DNA of 7,118 bases from Candidatus Eiseniibacteriota bacterium (GCA_005893365.1 VBPB01000161.1:1608-8725); one strand, 5' to 3'. Numbered from the stretch's first letter, positions 1-6,015 are shown. The notes: a model not told the origin generated them from the sequence alone. A program made the numbers and translations.

Positions 1-476
1 TCCTCCAGCTCGTCCACGCCGCAGATCGCGGCCAGCCGCGAGCCCGGCGTGAGGCGGATGCGGCCGGTCACCTCGACCAACTCGCAGGCGAGCCGGCCGA
101 TCAGCGCCAGCTCGGCCTCGGGATGCTCCTCGCCGTGCTGCGCCTGGGTCAGGCCCAGGACGTTCCGCGCGTACTCGAGCAGCGCGTGCTGGTAGCCGCC
201 GCAGGTGGCGAGCACCGGCACGCCGGTCTCGCGCGCGCGGCGCAGCGCGGCGATCGCCGCCTCGCCATCGGCGTAGGGTGTCGCGGGGACGGGCCAGAGC
301 CCGTCGCAGGCCGCGGCATCGGCGGGGTAGCGACCCAGCTCGGCGGTGGGGAGCCAGCGGCCTTCGACCGGCACGCCGGTGACGGCCGAGGCGCGCGCCA
401 GCGCCAGCGGGATCGCGCGGTGCGCGGTCGCCCGGGCATCGTGGTCGCCGATCAGGCCGATGCGAAGCGCGTCCAC
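1..476 (-). CDS. CTP synthase C-terminal-like class I glutamine amidotransferase, 3' end outside window
   Basis: The 158 visible residues match the glutamine amidotransferase half of CTP synthase, with no ammonia-ligase (synthetase) domain in front. The N-terminus reads LRIGLIGDHDARATAHRAIP, followed by CDGLWPVPATPY near residues 57-68, the nucleophile elbow TCGGYQHALLEYARN at 91-105 with candidate catalytic Cys92, and TPGSRLA at 143-149. The catalytic His/Glu part lies beyond the window edge. I recall a family annotated as CTP synthase C-terminal region-related (seleno)protein, which this resembles. Cys92 is encoded by TGC, and no in-frame TGA is seen in the visible part. The GTG start at 476 is preceded by a good GGGAGGGA ribosome site about 8 bases upstream and begins 26 bases after the mccB stop, so the two are probably co-transcribed. 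Substrate and acceptor are unknown; it may hydrolyse glutamine for a partner or act on another gamma-glutamyl compound. Sure of the fold, unsure of the role. Confidence 0.85.
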   Translation of the reverse strand, partial: MDALRIGLIGDHDARATAHRAIPLALARASAVTGVPVEGRWLPTAELGRYPADAAACDGLWPVPATPYADGEAAIAALRRARETGVPVLATCGGYQHALLEYARNVLGLTQAQHGEEHPEAELALIGRLACELVEVTGRIRLTPGSRLAAICGVDELE

Positions 477-502
477 GCCGTTCCCTCCCCGGGCGGATGC
501 CC

Positions 503-2098
503 TCACATCCGGAACACGCCGAACCGCATCTCCGGGATGGTCGTGTTGAGCGAGGCCGCCAGCGCCAGGCCCAGCGCGTCGCGGGTCGACGCCGGGTCGA
601 GGATGCCGTCGTCCCAGAGCCGGGCGGTCGAGTAGTAGGGGCTGCCCTCCTCTTCGTACTTGTCGAGGATCGGCTGCTTGAACTTCTTCACCTCGGCCTC
701 GCTCATCTTCTTCCCGGCCGCATCCTTCACCTGCGCCAGCACCGAGGCGGCCTGCTCGCCGCCCATCACGCTGATGCGGCTGTTGGGCCACATGAACAGG
801 AAGCGCGGCTGGTAGGCGCGCCCGCACATGCCGTAGTTCCCGGCGCCGAAGGAGCCGCCGATGATGAGGGTGATCTTCGGCACCTGGGCGTTGGCGACGG
901 CGTGCACCATCTTGGCGCCGTCCTTGGCGATCCCGCCGTGCTCGTACTGCTTGCCCACCATGAACCCGCTGATGTTCTGGAGGAACAGCAGCGGCACCTG
1001 GCGCTGGGCGGCCAGCTCGATGAAGTGCGTGGCCTTGAGCGCGCTCTCGCTGAACAGCACGCCTTGGTTGGCCAGGATGCCGACCGGCATGCCGTGCAGG
1101 TGGGCGAAGCCGGTGACCAGCGTGGTGCCGTAGCGCGACTTGAACTCGTGGAAGCGCGAGCCGTCCACCAGACGGGCGATCAGCTCGCGCACCTCGTAGG
1201 GCGTGCGCAGGTCGCGCGGCAGGAGCCCGTAGATCTCCTCGGGGTCGTACCGCGGTGGCTCGGGGTCGGCCAGCTCGATGCCGGCGCGCGCGGCGGGCCC
1301 CAAGTGCGCCACGATGTCGCGCACGATCTCGAGCGCGTGCCCGTCGTCGTCGGCGAGATGGTCGGCCACGCCCGAGATGCGCGTGTGCACGTCGCCGCCG
1401 CCCAGGTCCTCGGCGGTGACCTCCTCGCCGGTCGCCGCCTTCACCAGCGGCGGACCGCCCAGGAAGATGGTGCCCTGATTCTTGACGATGATCGCCTCGT
1501 CGCTCATCGCCGGCACGTAGGCGCCGCCGGCGGTGCACGAGCCCATCACCGCCGCCACCTGCGGGATGCCGAGCGCCGACATGCGCGCCTGGTTGTAGAA
1601 GATGCGCCCGAAGTGGTCGCGGTCGGGGAACACCTCGGCCTGGAGCGGCAGGAAGGCACCCCCCGAGTCCACCAGGTACACGCACGGCAGGCGGTTCTCG
1701 AGCGCCACCTCCTGTGCCCGCACGTGCTTCTTGACGGTCATGGGCAGGTAGGTGCCGCCCTTCACCGTGGCGTCGTTGGCGACCACCATCACCGGGCGAC
1801 CGCGCACCGTGCCGACGCCGGTGACCAGGCCCGCGCCCGGTGCCTCGCCCTCGTACAGCTCGTGGGCCGCGAGCGGCGACAGCTCGAGGAAGGCGGTGCC
1901 CGGGCCGAGCAGCATCTCGACCCGCTCGCGCACGAACAGCTTGCCGCGCGCCTTGTGGCGGCTCAGCTGCGCCTTGCCGCCCCCCTGCTTCACCGCCTCC
2001 AGGTGCTCCTTGAGCTGGGCGGCGAGGGCGCGGTGATGCGCGGCGTTCTCCTTGAATGCCTCGCTGGCGGTGTCGAGGTGGGATTCGATCAGCTCCAT
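503..2098 (-). CDS. mccB: Methylcrotonyl-CoA carboxylase, carboxyltransferase (beta) subunit
   Basis: 531 residues, the normal length for the biotin-dependent methylcrotonyl-CoA carboxylase beta subunit. This cytoplasmic enzyme moves the carboxyl group from carboxybiotin to 3-methylcrotonyl-CoA in leucine degradation. Landmarks in order: RGKLFVRERVEMLL (51-64), ELSPLAAHELYEGEAPGAG (72-90), NDATVKGGTY (108-117), YLVDSGGAFLP (141-151), the first oxyanion-hole loop MGSCTAGGAYVPAMSDE (185-201), FLGGPPLVKAATGEEV (212-227), and the second crotonase-type loop GGSFGAGNYGMCGRAYQPRF (414-433) with MWPNSRISVMGGEQAA (436-451). The GNYGMCGRAYQPRF and MWPNSRISVMGG signatures point to MccB rather than propionyl-CoA carboxylase or AccD. 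Geranyl-CoA carboxylase beta remains an alternative. The biotin carboxylase partner (mccA) is not in the window. The ATG at 2098 lies 21 bases after the dinB-like stop and has only a G-rich stretch, no clear ribosome site, which suggests coupling to the gene before it. Confidence 0.93.
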   Translation of the reverse strand: MELIESHLDTASEAFKENAAHHRALAAQLKEHLEAVKQGGGKAQLSRHKARGKLFVRERVEMLLGPGTAFLELSPLAAHELYEGEAPGAGLVTGVGTVRGRPVMVVANDATVKGGTYLPMTVKKHVRAQEVALENRLPCVYLVDSGGAFLPLQAEVFPDRDHFGRIFYNQARMSALGIPQVAAVMGSCTAGGAYVPAMSDEAIIVKNQGTIFLGGPPLVKAATGEEVTAEDLGGGDVHTRISGVADHLADDDGHALEIVRDIVAHLGPAARAGIELADPEPPRYDPEEIYGLLPRDLRTPYEVRELIARLVDGSRFHEFKSRYGTTLVTGFAHLHGMPVGILANQGVLFSESALKATHFIELAAQRQVPLLFLQNISGFMVGKQYEHGGIAKDGAKMVHAVANAQVPKITLIIGGSFGAGNYGMCGRAYQPRFLFMWPNSRISVMGGEQAASVLAQVKDAAGKKMSEAEVKKFKQPILDKYEEEGSPYYSTARLWDDGILDPASTRDALGLALAASLNTTIPEMRFGVFRM

Positions 2099-2119
2099 GG
2101 GGCGGCCCCCGGGGCGGCG

Positions 2120-2644
2120 CTACGCACCCGCTTTGGCCCGCATCGCCGCGGTCTCCTCGCGCGACGGGCCGTACATGCCGGGCCCCTTGCCGCCAGCGAG
2201 GCGGCACATGAGCGTGAGCTGCCCGCGATGGTGGATGGCGTGATGGAGCATCGCATACCAGAGCAGGTCGCGGATCACCATCGTGGTCCCGCCCATGAAG
2301 GGCATCGAGCGGTCGAGGTCTTCGGGCTTCAGGGCGCGGAGCCGCTCGACCGCCGCGCGGTGCACGCGCTCGTACCCGGGCGCCAGCGCCTCCACGGCCC
2401 GGGGGCGCTCCATGTCGGGGACCTTGGCGTCGCGCCGGAACTCGCCGGTGGTGATGCAGTGGCTGAACCAGCCGTCGATCTCGGCCAGATGCCAGGCCAG
2501 CTCGCCCAGCGATCGCCCGCCTTCGTCGGGGCGGAAGTCGTAGCGGTCGAGCGGCAGCGAGGCCAGCAGACGCGTGGTCCGCTTGGCCTCCTGCTCCCAG
2601 GTGGCGAAGAACGTTTCTAGCTCGCGGGACGACGAGGGCGACAT
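2120..2644 (-). CDS. DinB superfamily protein (putative metal-dependent)
   Basis: 174 residues matching the DinB/YfiT-like four-helix bundle family. The usual metal triad is recognisable: His52 in GELAWHLAEIDGWF, then His135 and His139 in the helix LHHAIHHRGQLTLMCRL (133-149), with the typical HHRGQL ending. Other family features are the N-terminal helix with DRYDFRPDEGGRSLGELAWH (33-52) and a C-terminal MYGPSREE segment (157-164). Family members include metal-dependent thiol transferases (bacillithiol and mycothiol S-transferases) and many proteins of unknown function, so no substrate can be named. Most of this family is not involved in DNA damage despite the name. The ATG at 2644 has a strong GGAGG ribosome site at 2653-2657, 8 bases upstream. 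It is the first gene of a probable three-gene unit with mccB and the amidotransferase. The spacer upstream is unusual and described separately. Confidence 0.85.
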   Translation of the reverse strand: MSPSSSRELETFFATWEQEAKRTTRLLASLPLDRYDFRPDEGGRSLGELAWHLAEIDGWFSHCITTGEFRRDAKVPDMERPRAVEALAPGYERVHRAAVERLRALKPEDLDRSMPFMGGTTMVIRDLLWYAMLHHAIHHRGQLTLMCRLAGGKGPGMYGPSREETAAMRAKAGA

Positions 2645-2648
2645 GACG

Positions 2649-2730
2649 GGAACCTCCGGCTCGGCAGGGTGTGGACGTCGCGGGAGACGCGCATATTAGG
2701 ACGCGCGTCTTCCGGATGCCAGGAGGTTCC
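2649..2730 (-). promoter_or_regulatory. Nested inverted repeats that can mask the dinB ribosome binding site
   Basis: Outer pair: GGAACCTCC on the minus strand (2730-2722) is perfectly complementary to GGAGGTTCC (2657-2649), which is itself the dinB Shine-Dalgarno site. With a one-base bulge (position 2721) the pairing extends by GGC (2720-2718) with GCC (2660-2658), giving 12 base pairs. Inside it lies a second pair, AGACGCGC (2710-2703) with GCGCGTCT (2692-2685), 8 base pairs with a 10-base loop, extendable by two pairs past one bulged base. Transcripts from the upstream operon that read through would form the whole structure and bury GGAGG. The repeats are seen directly; the function is inferred. 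A shorter local hairpin at 2728-2742 would compete for part of the outer 5' arm. Confidence 0.45.
2693..2722 (-). promoter_or_regulatory. Possible sigma-70-like promoter for dinB-mccB unit
   Basis: The minus strand has TAATAT (2698-2693), an AT-rich patch that stands out in this GC-rich DNA. CTGGCA (2722-2717) lies 18 bases upstream and matches TTGACA at four of six positions. Transcription would start near 2686, leaving a leader of about 42 bases with the GGAGG site free. The -10 lies exactly in the loop of the inner inverted repeat, so those arms could instead be an operator. Weak match and a single instance, hence low confidence. Confidence 0.3.
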
Positions 2731-2742
2731 GCGAACAGCGGA
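2728..2742 (-). terminator. Small hairpin after the DUF4097 operon
   Basis: Perfect 5-base-pair stem TCCGC/GCGGA with a 5-base loop, starting 7 bases beyond the stop codon of the last DUF4097 gene. No T-run follows, so it is at best a weak or factor-dependent terminator or a 3'-end protecting hairpin. The longer hairpin at 2683-2713 just downstream could act in the same way. Confidence 0.2.
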
Positions 2743-2749
2743 CGACCGA

Positions 2750-3616
2750 CTACGACGACGCGCGCAGCCGGATATCCCCGTTGACCGTGGTGAGCCTGAG
2801 CTGTGGGCCGCCCTTGCCGATCGTGCCGGTGAGCCGGCGGTGGCTCAGCCGGCGGTAGGACGTGACCGGCAGCTCGCTGTCGATGTCGCCGTTCACCGTG
2901 GAGGCGCGCAGCTCGGCGCCGGTGTCGCCCGGGAGCGTCACCTTGATGCCGCCGTTCACGGTCTGGAACTCGAGCGGCTCGCGCGGGCTGGTCCCCAGCT
3001 CGGCCTCGATCGACCCGTTCACCGTCGAGGCGGCCGCCACGCCGCGGGTCGCGATGTGGATCGATCCGTTGACGGTATAGGCTTCGGCGTCGGCGGTGAG
3101 CCCGTGGGCCGAGATGCTCCCGTTCACGGTGCGGCCGATGGCGCGCACCCGCGCGGGCACGCGCACGTCGAAGTCCACCTGCACGTCGTTGTTGCGTGTG
3201 TTCATCCGTCCGCCCTCGCCGGGCTTGCACTCGTTGGGCTTCTCACCCTCGGGCGTTGGATACACCGCGCACAGCGTGACCCCGTCCTCGTGCTCGACGA
3301 CCTCGATCTTGACCTCGTCGGGGTCGCTCTTGCGCGCGCTCTTGCGCGCCACCACCTCCACCTGGTCGCCGGTGGTCGGTTCGAGGGTGATCTCGCCGTT
3401 CACCCCCTTGACCTCGATCGCCTTGCCCGCCGCGATCCGGCCGCCCCAGGTGAAGTCCTCGCCCGAGTGCCGTGGCGACGTGTCGCGGGCGTCATGACTC
3501 CGCCCCATCGCGGCCGGCGCCAGCAGCGCCACCGCCAGCAATCCCGCCACCAGGGTCCGCGCGGACGCCAGGCCCCGCGCGCCTCCGCCGATGTCCCTTG
3601 CGTTCGTCGTGCTCAT
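2750..3616 (-). CDS. Exported DUF4097 beta-solenoid protein with TVNG repeats
   Basis: 288 residues. An N-terminal export signal is likely (Arg20, then hydrophobic TLVAGLLAVALLAPAAMG at 21-38). The mature part carries a short turn motif repeated along a predicted right-handed beta solenoid: GVNGEI at 71, TVNGSI at 163, 181 and 198, TVNGGI at 219, TVNGDI at 240 and 277, and a degenerate RLTGTI at 261. Spacing is 16-21 residues, one coil per repeat. This is the hallmark of the DUF4097 (putative adhesin, PF13349-like) family. Cys116 and Cys130 flank a loop and could form a disulfide outside the cytoplasm. The ATG at 3616 overlaps the previous gene's TGA by 4 bases (ATGA), so translation is probably coupled. 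As last gene of the sigma operon it is likely an envelope-stress sensor or output. No enzymatic motif is seen; molecular function is unknown in this family. Confidence 0.85.
   Translation of the reverse strand: MSTTNARDIGGGARGLASARTLVAGLLAVALLAPAAMGRSHDARDTSPRHSGEDFTWGGRIAAGKAIEVKGVNGEITLEPTTGDQVEVVARKSARKSDPDEVKIEVVEHEDGVTLCAVYPTPEGEKPNECKPGEGGRMNTRNNDVQVDFDVRVPARVRAIGRTVNGSISAHGLTADAEAYTVNGSIHIATRGVAAASTVNGSIEAELGTSPREPLEFQTVNGGIKVTLPGDTGAELRASTVNGDIDSELPVTSYRRLSHRRLTGTIGKGGPQLRLTTVNGDIRLRASS
2771..3130 (-). repeat. Coding repeats for the TVNG(S/G/D)I motif
   Basis: Six near-identical codon blocks for TVNG-x-I lie between these positions at 48-63 base spacing, readable on the plus strand as variants of CCGTTCACGGT or CCGTTGACCGT (for example near 2779, 2890, 2953, 3018, 3068 and 3120). 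The DNA varies mainly at third codon positions while the protein motif holds, which points to selection on the protein rather than recent duplication. Confidence 0.7.
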
Positions 3617-4608
3617 GGCTCTTGGTCCTCGTCCGGGTCCCCGTCGTCCTGCTTGGTCTTGGGCTTCTGCTTGGTCTTGTTGACCTCGCGCTTGGCCTTG
3701 TCCATCGGGTACTGGTACTTGTACTCGTACTTGAACTCGTTGCCGCGCCGGGTGTCGGGATCGCCCGGATGGCGCAACCGGATCTCCCCCTCGAAGGACT
3801 CGAGCTCGATCCTGGCACTGCCGCTGCCGAGGGTGAAGTCGAACCGCTTGCCCTTGCGCGTCTGGTTGAGCGTGACCGGGAAGCTGGAGGAGAACTCGCC
3901 GTTGTAGGTCGCCACCGCCACGCTGGCGTTGGCGCGTTCCGGCACCGCGACCGAGACGTCGCCGGAGTGCGTGCTGAACCGGTACGAGCCGCCGTCCTTG
4001 ATTTGGCCCTCGTACGACACCACGCCGTTGATGGTGCTGGCCTCGACGTCGTCCGAGGCGATGTCCGTCATGCGCACCTCGCCGTTGATGCTGCTGGCCA
4101 GGATCTGGCCGCTGCACTCGCTGAGCCGGACCCCGGCGTTCACCGAATTGGCCTCGATCTTCCCGGAAGCCCGCGCCACGCGCACCTCGCCCTCGACCGA
4201 GTTCGCCTTGACGATCTTGGCCCCGCCGGTGATCAGCACCTCGCCCTGCACGGTCTCCGCCGCGATCTCGCCCTCGGAGTTCTCCACCGAGATGTCGGTG
4301 TTGACCCCCGACAGGTCGAGCGACATCCACTTGGGCACCGTGAGCTGGTACTCGACCGAGGTCGGGATGCCGCGCCAGTGCTCCACCCGCACGTTCAGCA
4401 CCGGACCCTTCTCGTCCAGCGCGAGGCGCGTGTGCGACGAGTGGTCCGCCCCCAGGCGCACCGCGTTGCGCGACCAGGTCACGACCGAGATCGAGCCCGC
4501 GAAGGCGTTGAGCTCGAGTCGCGTCCCCGGCCGGACCGAGACCGTGGTGTCGGTGTGCGTCGTGGCGGCGACCACCGTCAGCGCCAGTGCGGCGAGTGAA
4601 GCGATCAT
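3613..4608 (-). CDS. Exported DUF4097-family repeat protein with charged C-terminal tail
   Basis: 331 residues. A short hydrophobic N-terminus (MIASLAALALTVVAATTHT) looks like a Sec signal but has no Lys/Arg. The start is secure, because an in-frame TAG (the anti-sigma stop) lies 21 bases upstream with no other start between, and a GGGGAGGGGA ribosome site precedes it. The body has many short x-G-x-(I/V) turns of DUF4097 type: FAGSI 36, SEGEI 111, VQGEV 120, VEGEV 138, ASGKI 147, CSGQI 165, INGEV 174, INGVV 193, HSGDV 214, YNGEF 235 and FEGEI 272, often 9 or about 18 residues apart, as in a two-strand-per-coil solenoid. After residue 285 it becomes low-complexity: Tyr/Lys alternation (KYEYKYQY), a Lys-rich stretch, then an acidic end (DDGDPDEDQEP). 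It is the third gene of the sigma operon and overlaps the next DUF4097 gene by 4 bases. Function unknown; an envelope sensor or structural output is inferred. Confidence 0.83.
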   Translation of the reverse strand: MIASLAALALTVVAATTHTDTTVSVRPGTRLELNAFAGSISVVTWSRNAVRLGADHSSHTRLALDEKGPVLNVRVEHWRGIPTSVEYQLTVPKWMSLDLSGVNTDISVENSEGEIAAETVQGEVLITGGAKIVKANSVEGEVRVARASGKIEANSVNAGVRLSECSGQILASSINGEVRMTDIASDDVEASTINGVVSYEGQIKDGGSYRFSTHSGDVSVAVPERANASVAVATYNGEFSSSFPVTLNQTRKGKRFDFTLGSGSARIELESFEGEIRLRHPGDPDTRRGNEFKYEYKYQYPMDKAKREVNKTKQKPKTKQDDGDPDEDQEP

Positions 4609-4626
4609 GCCGTCCCCTCCCCCTCG

Positions 4627-5409
4627 CTATCCCTGCGTCGAGGCGAGCAGCGTCGCCGAGCGCAGCAGGTCGACCTTGCGCTTCATGGTGGCGGCGAGAT
4701 GCGACCGCAGCCAGGTGTTGCCGGGATCCGCCGCCACCGCCCGGCGCGCCTCGTCGAGGGCCCGGTCGATGACGCGGAGGTTCTGCTCGACCACCCGGAG
4801 CGTGCGCGGATCGAGCCGCCCGCGCCCCGACGCCAGCGCGTCCTCGAGCTCGGCGACCGCGGCGTCGTAGCCGGCGTTGCCCGCGGTCACGAGCGCCGGG
4901 CTCGCCGGCGGCGCGGCCGCGGCGAGCGGCGCCTGCGTCGACTCTGGCCGGGCCGCCGCCACCGGCGGCGGGGCGACCGGCGTCACGCCGGTGACGGCGG
5001 GCCCGCGCGTCCCAGAGCCATGCAGCAGGAGCCACATCGCCCCTGCCGAGAGCAGGACCAGGACTACGGCGGCCGCGGCGAGCTGCGGCACCGCCAGGTC
5101 GAGCCGCCGGCGCCACCAGGCCGAAGGACCCGCGAGCGCTTGGGCGGGCGCCGGCGTCCGCCGCGCCCGCGGCTTGAGCTGGCGCTCGATGCCGGGCCAA
5201 AGGTCCTCGGGCGGGGCGGCGTCCGCGAGCGAGCGCGCCTGGTCGACCACGCGCCTCAGGTCGGCGAGCAGCGCCGTGCAGCCCTCGCAGCCGGCCAGGT
5301 GCGCCTCGACCGCGCGGCGCTCGCCGTTCGTCAACTCGCCGTCGAGATAGGCCGAGAGCCGGCCGCTCTCGAGTCCGCAGGCGGGGCCGCGCGTGTCGGT
5401 CATCGTCAT
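4627..5409 (-). CDS. Membrane anti-sigma factor with HC2 zinc finger
   Basis: 260 residues. An N-terminal zinc-binding anti-sigma domain carries Cys11 and His37-x3-Cys41-x2-Cys44 within LSAYLDGELTNGERRAVEAH, the classic zf-HC2/ZAS pattern that clamps ECF sigma factors in the cytoplasm. One membrane helix follows (about 107-129, VPQLAAAAVVLVLLSAGAMW) behind WWRRRLD. Then comes an Ala/Pro-rich linker (about 135-175) and a helical extracytoplasmic domain (about 178-255) containing LDPRTLRVVEQNLRVIDRAL, ADPGN and a final Lys/Leu-rich helix. This is a single-pass inside-out signalling layout. The first ATG (5409) overlaps the sigma TGA by 4 bases; a second in-frame ATG at 5403 is possible. Immediate position after the sigma gene makes it the cognate regulator. 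Inactivation could be by proteolysis or conformational change; no protease gene is in the window. Confidence 0.9.
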   Translation of the reverse strand: MTMTDTRGPACGLESGRLSAYLDGELTNGERRAVEAHLAGCEGCTALLADLRRVVDQARSLADAAPPEDLWPGIERQLKPRARRTPAPAQALAGPSAWWRRRLDLAVPQLAAAAVVLVLLSAGAMWLLLHGSGTRGPAVTGVTPVAPPPVAAARPESTQAPLAAAAPPASPALVTAGNAGYDAAVAELEDALASGRGRLDPRTLRVVEQNLRVIDRALDEARRAVAADPGNTWLRSHLAATMKRKVDLLRSATLLASTQG

Positions 5410-5954
5410 CTCCCCAGATGTCCGCGCAGCAGCATGCGCGCGCGATGGAGTTGGGCTTTGGAGGTGCCGGGGTTGATGCTCAACATCCGGCCGATCTCCT
5501 CGTGCTTGTAACCCTCGACGTCGTGGAGCACGAAGATCTGGCGCGCGCCCGGCGGCAGCCGCGCGATCGCGCCGTCGACGTCCATGCGGTGCTCGGTGCC
5601 CGCGGGGCGCGCCGCGACGGTGCCCAAGACTTCGTCGCCGCCCTGCCGCCGCTCCCGCTCCAGCTTGAGCGAGGCCCGCCGCCCCAGGATGACGTTGATC
5701 GCCACGCGGTGGAGCCAGGTGCCGAACTTCGCCTCGCCCCGGAAGGTCTCGAGTTTCTGCCAGGCCCGCACGAACACCATCTGCGTCAGCTCCCCCGCTT
5801 CGTCGTCACCGGCCATCCGTCGCGCCAACCCGTGCACTCGCGCCACGTGACCGCGGTAGAGGCGCTCGAAGGCGCGGGTATCCCCGGCGGCCGCGAGCAT
5901 CGCGTCGACCGCGTCCGACCCCTCTGGGATGGTGTCCGGGTCCACGCTCAGCAT
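5406..5954 (-). CDS. ECF-subfamily RNA polymerase sigma factor
   Basis: 182 residues, typical ECF size. Region 2 spans about 27-95: AFERLYRGHVARVHGLARRM, then DEAGELTQMVFVRAWQKLETF (core-binding and -10 recognition), then FGTWLHRVAINVILGRR. A short linker follows. Region 4 spans about 125-178: IARLPPGARQIFVLHDVEGY, HEEIGRMLSINPGTSKAQLH, RARMLLRGHL, a helix-turn-helix that reads the -35. It directs RNA polymerase to a stress regulon that probably includes its own operon, since an ECF-like promoter lies just upstream. The next three genes (anti-sigma and two DUF4097 proteins) are tightly packed behind it. The ATG at 5954 is the most upstream plausible start, with AGAGGG just before it; ATG codon 19 is a poorer alternative. 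Which ECF group it belongs to cannot be settled by eye. Confidence 0.93.
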   Translation of the reverse strand: MLSVDPDTIPEGSDAVDAMLAAAGDTRAFERLYRGHVARVHGLARRMAGDDEAGELTQMVFVRAWQKLETFRGEAKFGTWLHRVAINVILGRRASLKLERERRQGGDEVLGTVAARPAGTEHRMDVDGAIARLPPGARQIFVLHDVEGYKHEEIGRMLSINPGTSKAQLHRARMLLRGHLGR

Positions 5955-5987
5955 CGCCCTCTCGCCGCCGCGTCTCGTCTGAAGGCT

Positions 5988-6015
5988 TCGATAGTCTGGC
6001 GCCGGAAAGGGTTGG
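5988..6015 (-). promoter_or_regulatory. Candidate ECF-type promoter for the sigma operon
   Basis: On the minus strand CCAACC (6015-6010, within GGTTCCAACC) carries the AAC core common in ECF -35 elements. It is followed by exactly 16 bases and TATCGA (5993-5988), a plausible ECF -10. Transcription would begin near 5981, about 26 bases before the sigma start codon. This fits autoregulation but rests on one site with no second copy in the window. Confidence 0.4.

Noticed and set aside
149..439. Minus-strand 96-codon frame at the left end
   Set aside because: Different frame from the amidotransferase, whose own frame is open from 476 to the edge and carries the TCGGYQ nucleophile motif.
497..2620. 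Long plus-strand open frame of about 700 codons opposite mccB and the dinB-like gene
   Set aside because: Antisense frame of GC-rich genes; the translation is His/Ala/Arg/Leu-rich with no recognisable domain, while the minus strand gives two clear families.
2123..2644. DinB as a DNA-damage-inducible polymerase or SOS gene
   Set aside because: The protein is the His-triad four-helix bundle family, not DNA polymerase IV. No LexA-like box is seen upstream.
4976..4996. Inverted repeats inside the anti-sigma linker (ACCGGCGT-C-ACGCCGGT and CGTCAC-GCCG-GTGACG)
   Set aside because: Lies in a Val/Thr/Gly/Pro-coding linker of a GC-rich gene, where such pairs arise readily; no regulatory context.
3617..5200. 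Minus-strand open frame continuing upstream of the second DUF4097 gene to about 5200
   Set aside because: It runs out of frame through the anti-sigma and first DUF4097 genes and is an Arg/Gly/Ala-rich, low-information translation. Only the part from 3616 down is real coding, supported by the signal peptide and the ATGA start.
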